NCBI RefSeq assembly: GCF_049243985.1
Contig: NC_135386.1
Coordinates: forward strand, 12,051,328 to 12,115,327
Direction of reading: 5' to 3'
DNA from: Paroedura picta
Taxonomy: Eukaryota > Chordata > Lepidosauria > Squamata > Gekkonidae
Length of the DNA stretch: 64,000 bases
In this document: positions 22,322 through 39,699 of the stretch, one piece after another
Layout of the letters: each line of letters begins with the position of its first letter
Numbering within the stretch: the first letter of the stretch is position 1
Notes under the pieces: model-generated
The model's input: only the letters and a program-made list of their open reading frames with translations
What the model was told of the DNA's origin: nothing
The model's database searches: none
Made by a program: the position numbers and the translations under genes

Positions 22322-24115
22322 CTTTATTTATTGCATTTATATCCTACCCTTCCGTGATGGCTCAGGGCAGCTCACAAAGTTAAAATATTCACACTATAAT
22401 AGGTAATACAAAAATTTTATAATTAAAAATACTCGTAGCCCCAACTTCCTCAAATTCATATACTATTTCCAGGGACTGGGAAACGATACGTCATGATGCG
22501 TGTAATGATGTAAATGAGTTTTAAGGAGGCCAGCAGTCATTAGATGTTATCTTCAGGCCTCAACCCTAGTTCTGGCAGATCAGTTCTGTCTTATGAGCCC
22601 TGCAGAATAATTTCAGGACCTCGTTAGGCCGAGCATTCTGCCAGGTTGGAGCCAAATCTGAAAAGGCCCTGACCCTGGTTGAGGCCAGTTTTATTTCTTT
22701 CGGGCCAGGAATCCTTAGTAGGCTTTAGTCACTTGACTGTAACACTGTTGGGGAACTTAATGGGAGAGGTGGTCCTTCAGATACAATGGTCCCAAAATGT
22801 ATAGAACTTTAAAAACGATAACCAAAACCTTGAATCTGATCTGGTCTTTAATCTGAAGCCAATACAGTAGGGAAACCACTTGTTGTATATGCATTCTACT
22901 GGGTCCCAGTTAGGACTTGTGCCACTTCATTTTGGACTACTTCAAGTTTCTGGAGCAGTTTCAAGGGTAGACCCATATAGGTCATGTTACAGTAATCAAG
23001 CCTGGAGGTGACCATTAAAATATGCTGTGCGCAACATTTGCACAACAATGCATCCAGGATCACACCCGGGTTCTTGATGGTTCCCAAAATTGTTAGTAGC
23101 ACTGGGGCACGTTGACCCAACCAGAGGACCTTGCTTTAAGATGCTTTGGGCTGATCCTGCGTTGAACAGGGGGTTGAACTAGATGGCCTGTATGGCACCT
23201 TCCAACTCTATGATTCTATGACCTCCTTCTTAGCTGAATTCAACTTCAGCTGAATCTGCTTGAGCCAGTCGATCACAGCCTCCAGGCACCTGGCAAAATA
23301 ATGTGGGGAGGAAGATGGATGGCTGCCCGTCAATAGATATAGCTGGGTGTCAGCTGCAAATTGGTGACACCCAAGCTCAAAACTCACTGGGCGAAGGGAT
23401 GCATTGGAGAGAGAATAGCTCCCTACAAGACCCCACATGCCAGGGCCTGCCGTTGGGAGGTTCTCCTAGCATCACAGTCTGTCCCCACTCTTGGAAAAAG
23501 GATTGTAGCCATTCAGGTGCAGCACCCTGAATTCCCTCAGCAGGCCTGTGGTTGACCATATCAACTGCTACCGTAAGGTCTGACAACAATGGCAGCACTG
23601 ACCTGCCTAGATCCAGCCATCTGCAGAGATTGTCTGTAAGGACAATCAGAGCCGTTTCCATGCTGTGGCCAGGTTGGAAACTGAACTCGAACGGCTCAAG
23701 AGCTGATGTGTCTTCCAAGAAACTTGGCAGCTGCTCTGTGATCGCACGTTCAAATACATTACCTAGGAACAACCAAGAACAACCGATGCAGAACTGGGTG
23801 GTAGTTGGCTGGATCAGATGGATCTAGAGCTGTTTTTTTTTTCAAAAGCAGCCTAACCACTGCCTCCTTCAAACTCTCTTGGAAAGTCCCTTCAATCAGG
23901 GACAAGCTGATATCTCTTGGGGAGGGGCCCAAATCTCTTCTCTGCTGGCTTTCACCAACCATGAAGGACAGGGGTTACGTAGTCGGCCAAACAGCTGCCA
24001 GAGTCTTGTCCACCTTGGTCAAGGAGAGCAGACTGGAGCGGTCCAGAATTGTACCTTGAGACAGCCAAGGGGCCTCCAGTTCTCTTATTGTATCCAATTT
24101 AAGGGATTTATTGGT
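22322..24115 (-). mobile_element. L2-like LINE, longest copy, broken
   Basis: Reading down the minus strand, frames encode EGTFQESLKEAVVRLLLKKK (near 23.85 kb), VFERAITEQLPSFLEDTSAL and FQPGHSMETALIVLTDNLCR (23.6-23.77 kb), FAADTQLYLLTGSH (23.3-23.4 kb) and MVTSRLDYCNMTYMGLPLKL (22.9-23.1 kb). This is the reverse transcriptase order of an L2-type LINE. The catalytic region is disrupted by frame changes and small gaps. A CR1 tail interrupts it at 23140-23222. Confidence 0.8.
23140..23222 (+). mobile_element. CR1 LINE 3' tail inside the L2-like copy
   Basis: TGCTTTGGGCTGATCCTGCG, TTGAACAGGGGGTTGAACTA and CCAACTCTATGATTCTATGA form a CR1 3' end in the opposite orientation to the surrounding L2-like LINE, so it inserted later. 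Confidence 0.75.
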
Positions 24116-24361
24116 GACGATGGGGAGTGACCACGATGCTACAGAAGGATGAGGGCCAAGACACGTTCTCTGGCTGTTGTGGCTTGATCAGCTGTAATCT
24201 GAGGGGGGGCAGAATGACCAAAAGGGACTCTGAGCTGACAGAGCAGTGTCGGGCTGAGAAGGGAACTGGCCAGGAGATGCAAAGAGGAGAACGGAAGGCT
24301 AGGAGCAGACTGAAGGAACGCAGGAAGGGGATGACCCTGGGAGGGATAGCAGACAGGATGG

Positions 24362-24520
24362 GCTAACAGGCCATGGCTCACCTGCCAGTATCTGTTTGGC
24401 ATGCAGAAGGTCCCAGGTTCAGTCTCCAGCAAGTAGTCAGTGACTAGTGGCCAGTGGACTGGAACTGCAAGAGCATTGCAGGTACCTGTTGGATAGTGTC
24501 AGTAAGGTTCCTTTTGCTAC
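24362..24520 (+). mobile_element. tRNA-derived SINE (GGCTCAGTGG type), diverged
   Basis: TTTGGCATGCAGAAGGTCCC and AGGTTCAGTCTCCAGC match the B-box region of the SINEs at 8.4-8.8 kb; the rest has drifted. Confidence 0.5.
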
Positions 24521-25500
24521 AGACACATGCTCATCCTTTAACGCTGATGCTTAAACAAAACACCAAGAAAACTCCACCATATTCTATTTCAAGGTTTTAA
24601 TTCCCCGGTTTCAGTGGTGATTGAAGTGGCAGGGAGGAATCAGAAAAAAAGAAGGGATGGAGACTCAGCCTGAGGAATCTGTAGGGGCAACAGACAATGA
24701 AGGGGTAGAATTTCCCCCATGATGTTGTATATGTGTGTGTTTTCTCCCTTTTGCTACATTTGATTGGAAGGTCCTTGAATCTCAGGGACTGGGCATTAGC
24801 ATATCCAATTATCAACATGGGAAGACCTGTAGATACTGTAATTCAGAATTTGTTGCCATGAACAAACAGAGATCTTCCTACAAACCTGAAAAGCTCCAGT
24901 TTGGTGGAAAATTCTGCAATCTTAAAAAAAAAATTGTGTCTGTATGTGTGTGTTTTTGTATGTGTGTGTGTGTGGGGGGGTTAATACTCCCAAAATAATA
25001 GAAGTGGTACCTGTAGGTTTAAGAAATGAATGTCCTCAGTGGCCATTGCCAGTCAGCCGCAACAATATTACCAGCCTTCAAGCCTTGGTTTCTGTGAGTA
25101 AAACTCAGGGTGGAGAGGCAGGGTCCTTTGTGGAATTGTTTTGATCTTTTAGGGAGAACTCATTGGGACTGGTCTCAGCAGTGACTTGTTGTCTCTTGTC
25201 TGACAAAACTTAGACAGGCTGTGGTGCTTGCTGCAATTCCCAAGGCTGAATTCCCCATTGCCATGAACACTCCCTAGGTGACTTCGGGACAGTCACACAT
25301 TCCCAGCCTAACCTTTCTCATAGGGTTATTGTGAGGATAAAATGGCAGAGAGGGGAATGATGTAAGCTGCTTTGAGTCCCTGTTTTGGAGAATGGCAGGG
25401 CATAAGTGAAGCAATTAAATCATAACTACTGCTGAAGAAAGGGGGCAAATAAAAGGCCGGTGGGAGGGAGAGAGAAGCAGGGAAAGGTGAAAGTGTAGGG

Positions 25501-25618
25501 CAGGAGTAGTCAAACTGCGGCCCTCCAGATGTCCATGGACTACAATTCCCATGAGCATTTGCTGGCAGGGGAATTGTAGTCCATGGACATCTGGAGGGCC
25601 GCAGTTTGACTAACCCTG
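25501..25618. mobile_element. Palindromic hAT MITE, complete but shortened centre
   Basis: It begins CAGGAGTAGTCAAACTGCGG and ends CAGTTTGACTAACCCTG. The arms match over about 50 bp. The exact target duplication GTGTAGGG is at 25493-25500 and 25619-25626, with TA at positions 4-5. The centre has lost about 20 bp compared with other copies. Confidence 0.92.
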
Positions 25619-26420
25619 GTGTAGGGGTTGCCAGGACAGGGCAAAGGTAAATAGTGTAAGGAAGGCAGATACAGCTTCAAACACTGGGCTTTCAGATGTG
25701 CAAAAATCCCCCAAGTCTTGGTTGTTTGTAACCAGGGAAAGATTTAGCTTGTCCCCAGCTGACTGATTGCAAAGCCAAGCTGCAGCTTTTGGAAATTCTT
25801 GGATAAGAGCGTCAGTAATTCAAAAGAAATAGTTAATGGTGCTCAGCCTTTCATTTCCCCAGCAGCAGGGGACCTTGGAGGGGACGGCGTTTGCAAGCAG
25901 CCCGTGAGCACAATGCGCTTTACACGGCTCATCTCGGCATGTTGGAAATATTAAGGCAGGAAAAGAAAACAGCAACACCCCCCCCACCCCTCCCCAATAA
26001 AACCAACCAACTCTCACCTCTCTGCATATACAGTGGAGGAAATAATTTATTGCCTGGCTTAAAATCGTTTCCCAGCAGGTACTAAAATTAAATCTGCTGC
26101 TCTGGGAGAAGCGGGGGACATTTCATTTTTTTGGCAAGGGAAGAAAGCAGGAACACTGATGGATCTGGTATCAACTATAAACAATCCTCCCCCCCCCTCC
26201 AAAAAGAAAAGAATTGAGAGGAATTTCACATTGCTTTGTAAAATAATTTCACGACAGTTAATGGGGTGCCCATAGAGATAGCTGAAAACACAATAAAGTG
26301 GCCTGTGAAATGCTGGGTCCTCCTGGGCCAGCTGCAAAACCAGCATCTCTGTGCCTTAATTCTTGGTGGCGGGAGTGGCCAGGCTGCGTCTTTCACCAGC
26401 GCTCAGCTGGACAGCTCTAA

Positions 26421-28190
<1,770 letters not shown>

Positions 28191-28382
28191 ATTTAAAGAC
28201 ACAATTGTGAATGCCAAATATGGCGGGCACACAGAGGCCGTGCGGCGGCTCCTGGGCCAGCTCCCAATCAGCGCTCAGTCCTACAGTGGCAGCCCTTACC
28301 TTGACCTCTCCCTCTTCAGTTACGACGACAAGTGGGTTTCAGTCATGGAGCGCCCCAAGACTTGTGGTGACCACCCAATCAG
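28191..28382 (+). CDS. DET1: DET1, coding exon 4 (residues 425-489)
   Basis: The exon starts A|TTT AAA GAC, completing Arg425, and encodes [40 protein letters not shown] and [20 protein letters not shown]. It ends AG|GTATGC in phase 2. The sequence is almost identical to mammalian DET1. Confidence 0.97.
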
Positions 28383-32373
<3,991 letters not shown>

Positions 32374-33984
32374 TCCAGCTGGCCATACCTGTCAGCTAAA
32401 GGTGTTTTGTCCCAGACTCACCAAAGCCTCACACCCTGCTGCCCTTCGAGGAGCTGCATGGCCAGTGGAATTCTCCTGCCCTCAGAGCAAAGCTGCTGCC
32501 CTGGTTCTCATGGATCGGCTGAGGGCTGATGAACTCAGTTACTGCACTTTCTCACTTCCTGACCCACAGCTGTTTGGCCTGGGGCTTGCTCTTGTGCTCA
32601 GTCCAGCTCCTTTCGGTGCTTTTGTGGGGAGGGAGATATGATCTGTTGAACAGAAGGCAGTGGAGAATCGGCTTCCCTTTAACCAGAGAGTTCAGGCTTT
32701 AGAGAGCTGTCCCAAGCTCTCTATTCACCAAGCTAAGGCAATTCACCCTTCCAAACCACAGAGCTCCTTTTCTGCCCTTTAGGGCTGTGAAGATCTTTTG
32801 CCAGTGTCTGAAGGCTCTCATCTTGCCACGCTGACTGGCACAGTTGGGCGCTGATGATCCTGACCGAAGGGTTGGCGAAGGTTGGGCATTGGTTGTTCCA
32901 AATTCACAGCTAGGAGGAGGGCACTGCTGGGCTGATGGGGGGGGGGTGGTGGTCAGGTAGTCGTCTACTGTGACTTTGCAGTTCACGGAAGAGGGATGGG
33001 TATGGTGTGCACCTGTGTGCGTTTGGGGGGTGGGGCTGTTCTCCCCTTTCTACTGGCACAGAAGGCAAGAAAAGGAGAAGCATGTATGAGGAAGCTGCCA
33101 ACTTAATTAAGCATCATGGTAGACATCCATTGAAAGCCGGGTCCTCAGAGAGAAGGACGGGGGGCAGGCTTTCCTCACCTCGTGGCTGTATCTGGAGACC
33201 GTGAAGGCTTTTTAAACAGCTCAAGTAGTCAATTGAGGCTTTGACTTGTCTTCTGGAAATTGTTAATGTCCAAGCCACTGAGGAAAGATCCTCGAAAATG
33301 AAATAAGATCCAGAGGTCGTTCTGGCTGGACTCCAAAGAAGAGAAAAAGCTTTGAGAGTTTGTGGTCCATTAACTTGGTCGCTTCCTCCCACCCATGTCC
33401 CCCCCTTTTTTTTTGTTTCCCCCACCCCTGTGCAGTTAAGCAGTCGCTCTTTTTGATCACGGTGGTCCGTGTTGCTGAATGTTTGGTGCCTCCACCCCTC
33501 TGTCTTACGCAGTTTTGCCTCCGGCTGCAGCCCTGCGCCTCTGGGGCCAGTCTCCCTGCTTTTGGAAGCAGCCTGGCACGTGGGCTGCAGCCTAGGCCTT
33601 TCGGTGCCTTCGTTTTTACTGAGCTCCCTGCGGGGCTGAAAGGAGGCCTGGAAACAAAACAGTAAAAAAGTGTGTGTGTAGGGGGGGGGGAGGGTTGTCC
33701 CTTGGAGAGAAGCGAAATGGCAAAATACCCACAGCTGAGTGAAGTAAGCAGGAACAATGATCCAGGAGGCAATTCCTTGGAGGGGGGGAATCCTGGAAGG
33801 GAGCAGATTCACTAACCCCCCCCCCCACCAGCCTGAGGTGTTACGATGGAGCAAAATTAGGAGGATGTGATTTTTAAGGGCACTTGCCCTCCAAACAGGT
33901 TGCCCTTTGCCTTCATGTGGTCCAAACTCATCAGCCAATGCTGTTAAGGTGTGGGGTGGGTGGGTATGTGAGTGCCAAAAGAGG
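32374..33984. other. DET1 3' flank or 3' UTR
   Basis: Repeat-poor sequence after the DET1 stop. The long minus-strand frame at 33114-33938 has no recognisable domain and includes G/C homopolymers, so I do not call it a gene. Whether this is UTR or intergenic cannot be told from sequence alone. Confidence 0.4.
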
Positions 33985-34047
33985 GTGAATGGGGCAGGCC
34001 TACAGGTCGCGATGGGTCAGACACGACTTCGCACCTAACAACAGCAA
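33985..34047 (+). mobile_element. BovB LINE 3' tail, short
   Basis: GGTCGCGATGGGTCAGACAC, GACTTCGCACCTAACAACAG matches the terminal BovB segment also seen at 42.84 kb. Confidence 0.65.
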
Positions 34048-35303
34048 CCCAGGTTAGACTTCAGAATTATGTGAACCTGGAAGGTGCCAAACTGGGTTTT
34101 TTAAATCACCCATCCATTTTCCAAATCTTCACTGTCGCCCTTTGTTGATTTATAACCCTTTGGGGATATTCCAAACATGATGCAGGGGGAGAAAAGCCAA
34201 ATGGACATTCTGCTTGTGGACAGCAGTTCCTGGGATTACAGTGAAGGGCGAAATCTGAATCCTGGGAGGCAGGGGGGGGGGGCTAGCTTTGGATTCACCT
34301 TGTTGATCATGTTGTAACCCGGGAAACATGCAACCCATCTGTAGATGTTCTTAATAAGCACAGTAACAGGACAGAGATCCCCCCCCCCCATGTGCATGTC
34401 CAGGATATCTAGAATCACCCTGTCTCCTGGCCCATTTTGGAGTTATGCCACGTGACTTCCTAGCTGAAGACTGCTTGAATGATTCCCCCCCCTCCCAATG
34501 TTGTGTTTTGTTGCTGAGTCTTCCCTGCTGCCCTCCTCACATGTTTGTGTGCGTGTGTGCCTGCCTGCTCCGAGCTCCAAGCCAAACCAACACTTTGTCT
34601 TCCTGCTGATTGACAGCAGTTGACAGGAGCGGTTCCATTTACAAGTTAACATGCACTTTTCGTGGCTGCCTAAGAGAATGTTTGTAAATTGGGGATTGCT
34701 GTAAAAGGCTTGCAAAGTGGGTTGCTGGCAGGCGCGCGGGAGCGTGATTGAGTATCCCTTGTGGGGCTGTGTTGGGGAGGGGGATGTGCCTCAGGAGTAT
34801 GCAGGCACACTGCCCGTGGGGCTAGTAATCATAGCAATGGGAACTGGTGCTGACTGGTCAGGTTACTACCAGCCCCCCACATGACAGCCATGCATGAGCC
34901 CCATCACCCCAAAGAAACCAGCCTCTGGATGAACAGGGCTCAGGAGACTCCCTGGCTGCACACGTTCCTCCTTTGGAATCAGTCGCCAACATGGTGGCTT
35001 CCGGCCGAGGAACTTTCCTCTGACGCGAGGGGCTCTTCTGCACATGGAGGAGCCCACTGAAGTTGGAGGAAGGCTTCATACTTCAGGCCAAAGGAAAAGT
35101 GGAGTATAAATGTTTAAATACTAATGGGTGGCTGAAGATGGCTCTTTAAAAAAAGGAAGGTCTTGCGGAAAGCCAAGGAAACAAATCTGGAATTAGAAGT
35201 TTGTCTAGCAGCTCCTGGAATACATAACCCAAATTCTGTAGCTGTGTTTGTACTCGGTTTCTTCAGGGCAGGAAAGAAAAGAGGATTTGGGTACTTTCTA
35301 GAT
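34048..35303. other. DET1 downstream region, no gene recognised
   Basis: I see no exon. G or C runs occur at 34269-34278 and 34381-34390. The stretch near 34440-34740 is repeat-free. Confidence 0.4.
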
Positions 35304-35437
35304 GGGGTGGGCAAACTGTGGCCCTCCAGATGTCCAGGGACTACAATTCCCATGGGCTCCTGCCAGCATTTGCTGGCAGGGGCTCATGGGAATTGTAGTC
35401 CCTGGACATCTGGAGGGCCACAGTTTGCCCATCCCTA
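35304..35437. mobile_element. Palindromic hAT MITE, complete
   Basis: A 134-bp palindrome with arms GGGGTGGGCAAACTGTGGCC and ACTACAATTCCCATG. The exact target duplication TTCTAGAT is at 35296-35303 and 35438-35445, with TA at positions 4-5. The left tip lacks two bases. Confidence 0.92.
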
Positions 35438-35994
35438 TTCTAGATGCTTGCCGAGAGTGGCGAGAAACAAATAGAATAAATAATAATAATAAAATTTGGG
35501 ATCCAAAGATTTGCGAAAAGTGATGGGGATGGTGTGGCTGCTCAGCTAAGCTCCCAACTTCAGCTGCTACAATTGAATTATCTGCATTTCTGTATAACCC
35601 CAACTTTTGACTTTTTAGGAACCACGAACATAGTGATTGAAGAGGAGCCGGATATTTTATTCCCTTCCCGATCTTTTTTCTTTGTTACCCTTGTGACTTT
35701 TTAAACAGCAAAACAGTATTTTTAACACGTCGTCCTGTCTCTGCTTTGCTTTCTCTGGGCCTGGGCCAAGCCGAGTTCTGTAAGAAAGAAACGGTGCCGT
35801 TATCAGAAGGCAAAACCTCCATGGCTGACTCCATGGAAGGAAATAAAAAGCACTCCGCAGCGTCTGGAGCATTGAAAGAACTTCCCATTTCTTAGTTCAG
35901 TAAAGCAGGTGATGCCCCTCTGTAAGTTTATTTATACCTTCCTAATACACTTCTTCAGCCAGCTTGTCTGCTGGAGTGACAGGCACAGTGGAAA

Positions 35995-36220
35995 TGAAAT
36001 TATGGCTTCCTCGGGAGGTGGTGGGTTCTCCATCTTTGGAAATCTTTAAACAGAGGCTACATAGCCATCTGACGGAGAGGCTGATTCTGTGAAGGTTCAA
36101 GGGGGTGGCAGGTGACAGTGGATGAATGATAGGGTTGGGAGTGTCCTGCATAGTGCAGGGGGCTGGACTTGATGACCCTTGAGGTCCCTTCCACCTCTAT
36201 TATTCTATGATTCTATGAAA
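35995..36220 (+). mobile_element. CR1 LINE 3' end
   Basis: It starts in the ORF2 C-terminus (CTTCCTCGGGAGGTGGTGGG, then TCTTTAAACAGAGGCTAC) and ends with GGGGGCTGGACTTGATGACC and ATTCTATG repeats. It is the sense-strand equivalent of the copy at 16.6-17.0 kb. Confidence 0.8.
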
Positions 36221-36427
36221 TGCTTCCTTGAGAAGGGATTCTCAGCTGAAGCCAGGCGCAATGGGGTTGCGCTGCTGCTCTCTGCCCTCCTTGTGACACT
36301 CCCCATACACACCCACCCATGACAGACAGGCATCCTGGTGTGGAATCTGGCCTGGGGGAGGGGCTGCTCTTCCTCTGACAAGGAATGTAGGAAGGCCTTG
36401 TGGAAGGGCACCTCTTGTGTTCAACTG

Positions 36428-36608
36428 GGGTCTTGGTGGTGGGGTTTTCAAGGCAAGAGACAATTCAGAGTTGGGTTGTCATGGCCTCCCTCTGCATCAG
36501 GACTCTGATATTCCTTGGGGGTCTCCCAGCCAAACACTAGCCTAGGCTGACCCTGCTTAGCTCTGACATCTCTCGAGATCTGGCTAGCCTGGGCTCTCCA
36601 GGTTGGGA
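36428..36608 (-). mobile_element. 5S rRNA-derived SINE
   Basis: TTTTCAAGGCAAGAGAC, GGGGTCTCCCAGCCAAACAC, GACCCTGCTTAGCTCTGACA and GAGATCTGGCTAGCCTGGGC show the reversed 5S-like order. Confidence 0.7.
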
Positions 36609-37719
36609 CAAGCGGGGGGCTTGTTCAAGAAGTCAGCTGCACGTGGGCAAGGAGTCTGCCTTCTACTCAGACACAACACCAGACCGCCTGGCCTACCACT
36701 GTCTACAAAGGCTTTGGGCCGAGAAGAGTCTTGGCTGGCACTTGGCTACCTTGAGATCCTTTAACTGGAGGTGCCAGGGCCTGGACCCGGGGCCTTTAGG
36801 GTAGAAGGCAGGGGCTGTATTAGCAAGCTGTCGTCCCTTTCTGGAATCTGAACTCGGGTGGAATTCTGGTGTATTACATTATATGACCACTTTAGTCGCA
36901 AGAGCTTTCAAGTGTACAGGCGTAATTTGAAGAGAGCAATTGTAGCTGGTATATAAGCAAGGAATTGGTGAAGATCGGACTATGATTTCTTCCTCCCTTG
37001 TTGGCTCCAGATTTCCCTACTCCTGACTCCTGAATATTTCTTCCAGGTAGCTCCCCACCTTTTTCTCTCTCCCCCTCCGTTCTTGCTGTTTGTAACTTTC
37101 CTCTCTCCTCCCCTCCCTACTTGGCTTCCCTCCCCTTCATCACAGCCCTGCAGCCTCTTCCCTCCTGGCTCCAATGCCTCCTTTAATTCCACTTCACCTC
37201 CAGAGGTGATTAAATACTTTAAAAGTGCTGAGATCTTGAGATGTCAGCCTAGGCTGTGCTGCCTGGGGTTGCCTTGGCAGTGCAAGTTGGTCGTGCAAGA
37301 TGGCCTACGGAGATTTCTGGGCTTTTAAACTCGTGTGGGTTTTATTCCCCCCTGCCCTTGAAGCCTAAGATTTTTTTTCAGCAAATCCAGGAGCAAATCA
37401 GGTTTACGGAAATGCCTACCTCTTGGGAGGCCCCACTTAAGATGTTTTAATTCGTGAAATGGCACACAAAGACCTTTACTAGGTGAGATTGCTCAGAAGC
37501 GAAGGCAATTTGATTTCCCAGTCCGTGCCAACTTCTTCCTTGGTCTCCAGCACCAGACAGGGCTGCTTCAGTGCAACTGGGGGAGAACCAGAGTATTTTT
37601 TTGGGGGGTGGAGGGTGGTGATTCCACAAAGGCATCTCAAGAATAGTCCTGCCAAGGTGATGGCTGTCCGTGGTCTGAGATGCAAAACCAAAAAAGGAAC
37701 ACAAGCCAACCTTTACAGG
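36609..37719. other. Intergenic, no gene recognised
   Basis: CT-rich tracts near 37.06-37.15 kb and unassigned sequence. No exon or clear repeat. Confidence 0.4.
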
Positions 37720-38095
37720 TAGGAACTCAGAAGTTGAGCAGTACAATAAAATAATGTAAAAATGGTAATTATTTATTATAGTGCACAATTAAAAACAGAA
37801 TAAAAACTACATAAAAAACTATACAGAACTAACAGCACATAAGACCAAACGTGTTTCAACCCTACTGGGTCTTCCTCAGTGGTCAGAATTGTGACAATAC
37901 ACTCTATATAAAATGTCTAAACTCATTATAAAGTGTAGCTGAGTGGTTGAATGGGATCTGTGAATTCTGGCTCCAACCAATATGTAAATGTTAGACTTTT
38001 TGGAGGCCACCTCCTATGGCATATGCCTAGGCTCACCACTCTTCGCTATGATAGAATTCTGTGCTGAGAGTGTGTCTCATGATAGCTTTTTTTCT
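37720..38095 (-). mobile_element. Penelope-like element end (inferred)
   Basis: The A/T-rich stretch followed by ACCAAACGTGTTTCAACCC and TCTTCCTCAGTGGTC is the type of terminus found on vertebrate Penelope-like retroelements, which carry hammerhead ribozymes in this place. Only this terminal part is visible; no coding part was recognised and the outer borders are approximate. Confidence 0.5.
37843..37884 (-). ncRNA. Hammerhead ribozyme motif, minimal type I
   Basis: On the minus strand the order is GACCA (stem I), CTGAGGA (core), A, GACCC-AGTA-GGGTT (stem II with one G.U pair), GAAA (core), CACG, TT, TGGTC (stem I). Stem I pairs 5 of 5. The conserved CUGANGA and GAAA cores are intact, and helix III is reduced to A-U and C-G, as described for the minimal, probably dimeric, hammerheads of Penelope-like elements. 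Predicted cleavage lies after T37848 (a GUU triplet). Activity is not shown. Confidence 0.65.
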
Positions 38096-38488
38096 GACCT
38101 TCTGGTCTGAGAAGGCCTGTTCTCACATCTGCCCCTCAGCTTGTTGCTGGGCTTACTGAGTGGTGAACCTGAGGTGCTGGCGCACACAGAGCCCTGCGTG
38201 TCTTGGATGGGAACGGGCAGTGACCCCTTTGTGACTTCTAAGGATTTCCAGGCAAGACCTTTGTGGAGCACTCAGCAAAGGTGGGAAGGAAACAAGCCAA
38301 GCTGTGACAGCAGTCAAATGCTTTTTTTCTTTTCCAAGGGCGGCAGATACATCCTGGGGAGGGGGGGGGGGGAGGCTGTGTGTGTTTAATAAAATCATTT
38401 TGCAACTCCCTTTTATGAAGCCTCAATATGGATCCTTTGAGTCAGTGAGAACCTAGATCAACCTCTCTGCCACACCTTGTAATGTCGT

Positions 38489-38585
38489 AAAGGTAAAGGT
38501 ATCCCCTGTACAAGCACCGGGTCATGTCTGACCCTTGGGGTGACGACCTCTAGCGTTTTCATGGCAGACTCAATACCTGGTTGGC
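38489..38585 (-). mobile_element. AAAGGTAAAGG SINE, 3' part only
   Basis: AAAGGTAAAGGTATCCCCTG, GTCATGTCTGACCCTTGGGG and TTTTCATGGCAGACTCAATA match the family at 19.67 and 53.47 kb; the copy stops after about 95 bp. Confidence 0.7.
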
Positions 38586-39287
38586 CAGTTACAGGAACCC
38601 AAGACTTCTAGCTGGGGTAGCTTTATGACTAGAACTGGGACAGGGCTCCATTGAAGCCAGAGTATGGCTGCACTCATTTAAGCAGGCTAAAGGTCATTTC
38701 CCCCACTAAGACGGCTGGACTGCTCTTTGAGCTTAACCAAAATCAATTCTATTCCTACTGGGTGCAAGAAATGTACAAGAAACTATCTTCTCATGGCTTA
38801 GCAATGGAAGATAGGTGGAGTGGGGAAAGCGAATCCTTACTAATCCTTATCCATTGTTGTTCCTCTATATTATATATATATGTATATGTATATATGTATG
38901 TATTTTTCTGAAACAGCCTATGGGGTGGGATGTGTCCAGCTGCCCAAGTTGGAATAGGGCCAATCAGGGTGCAGCCAGCTTTGTTCTGATTGGCCCTGCC
39001 CCTGCGGCTCCTGCCCTCTGGCCCTGGACTCTAACCTCTTTGCTCTCAGACACCTCAGTGCCTGGAGCCAGCAGCAGGTAAGGGGAGAAGGCCCTGGGCA
39101 AAGGGCCATGGTGGAGGGCTTGCTAACAAGGGCCTCTTGGTCTGCTAGACTGGACCTGCTCACGAGGGCCTCCCGGCCTGCTGACTGCCTGCTAAGGAGC
39201 TCTGTCTCGGCCCTGCTAATGAGCTGCCCAGCCCCTGCCTGCCCCACTTGATTTGGCTGAGCGCTGTGGCCCAAAGCCACCCTAAGC
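38586..39287. other. Intergenic, unassigned
   Basis: A (TA)n/TATATG stretch at 38868-38905 and a segment with two inverted GGCCAATCAG/CTGATTGGCC sites at 38956-38998. No gene recognised. Confidence 0.4.
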
Positions 39288-39647
39288 CAGTGGTCCCCAA
39301 CCTGCGGGCTGCGGCCCGATGCCGGGCCGCAAAGGCCATGGCGCAGGGCCGCGGCTCCCTCTCCCCGCCCCCCCCCCGCAGTAAAAAACTTCCCAGGCCA
39401 CAAGCTTGCGGCCCGGGAAGCTTCTTACTGCGGGAGGACGGGGAGAGGGAATCGGGGCCGGGCCGCGCCCATGTGGGCGTGGCCCGATGTGCGGGCGCGG
39501 CTCGTGTGGCGCGGCCCGATGTGCGGGCGCGGCTCGCGGGCGCGGCCGGTGCGTGGGCGCAGCCCGCGGGAGCAGCCCGATGCGTGGGCGTGGCCCGCGC
39601 CCCAATGCCCTGCCGGTCCCCAACCTCAGAAAGGTTGGGGACCGCTG
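39288..39647. mobile_element. Non-autonomous hAT element, very CpG rich
   Basis: Termini are CAGTGGTCCCCAACC and GGTTGGGGACCGCTG. Target duplications CCCTAAGC (39280) and CCTTAAGC (39648) agree at 7 of 8 with TA in the centre. The interior has short tandem units around GGCCCGATGTGCGGGCGCGG (39480-39600) and a dense CpG pattern. Confidence 0.85.
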
Positions 39648-39699
39648 CCTTAAGCTGCTTGGCCAGGGGAGGGGACCTTTTCAAAGCCCGTCCTTAGGA

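Noticed and set aside
33114-33938. 274-codon minus-strand open frame downstream of DET1
   Set aside because: It spans G/C homopolymers whose length would change the frame and shows no domain or splice structure.
39288-39647. CpG island marking an unknown promoter
   Set aside because: The ends and 8-bp flanks show that it is a hAT element.
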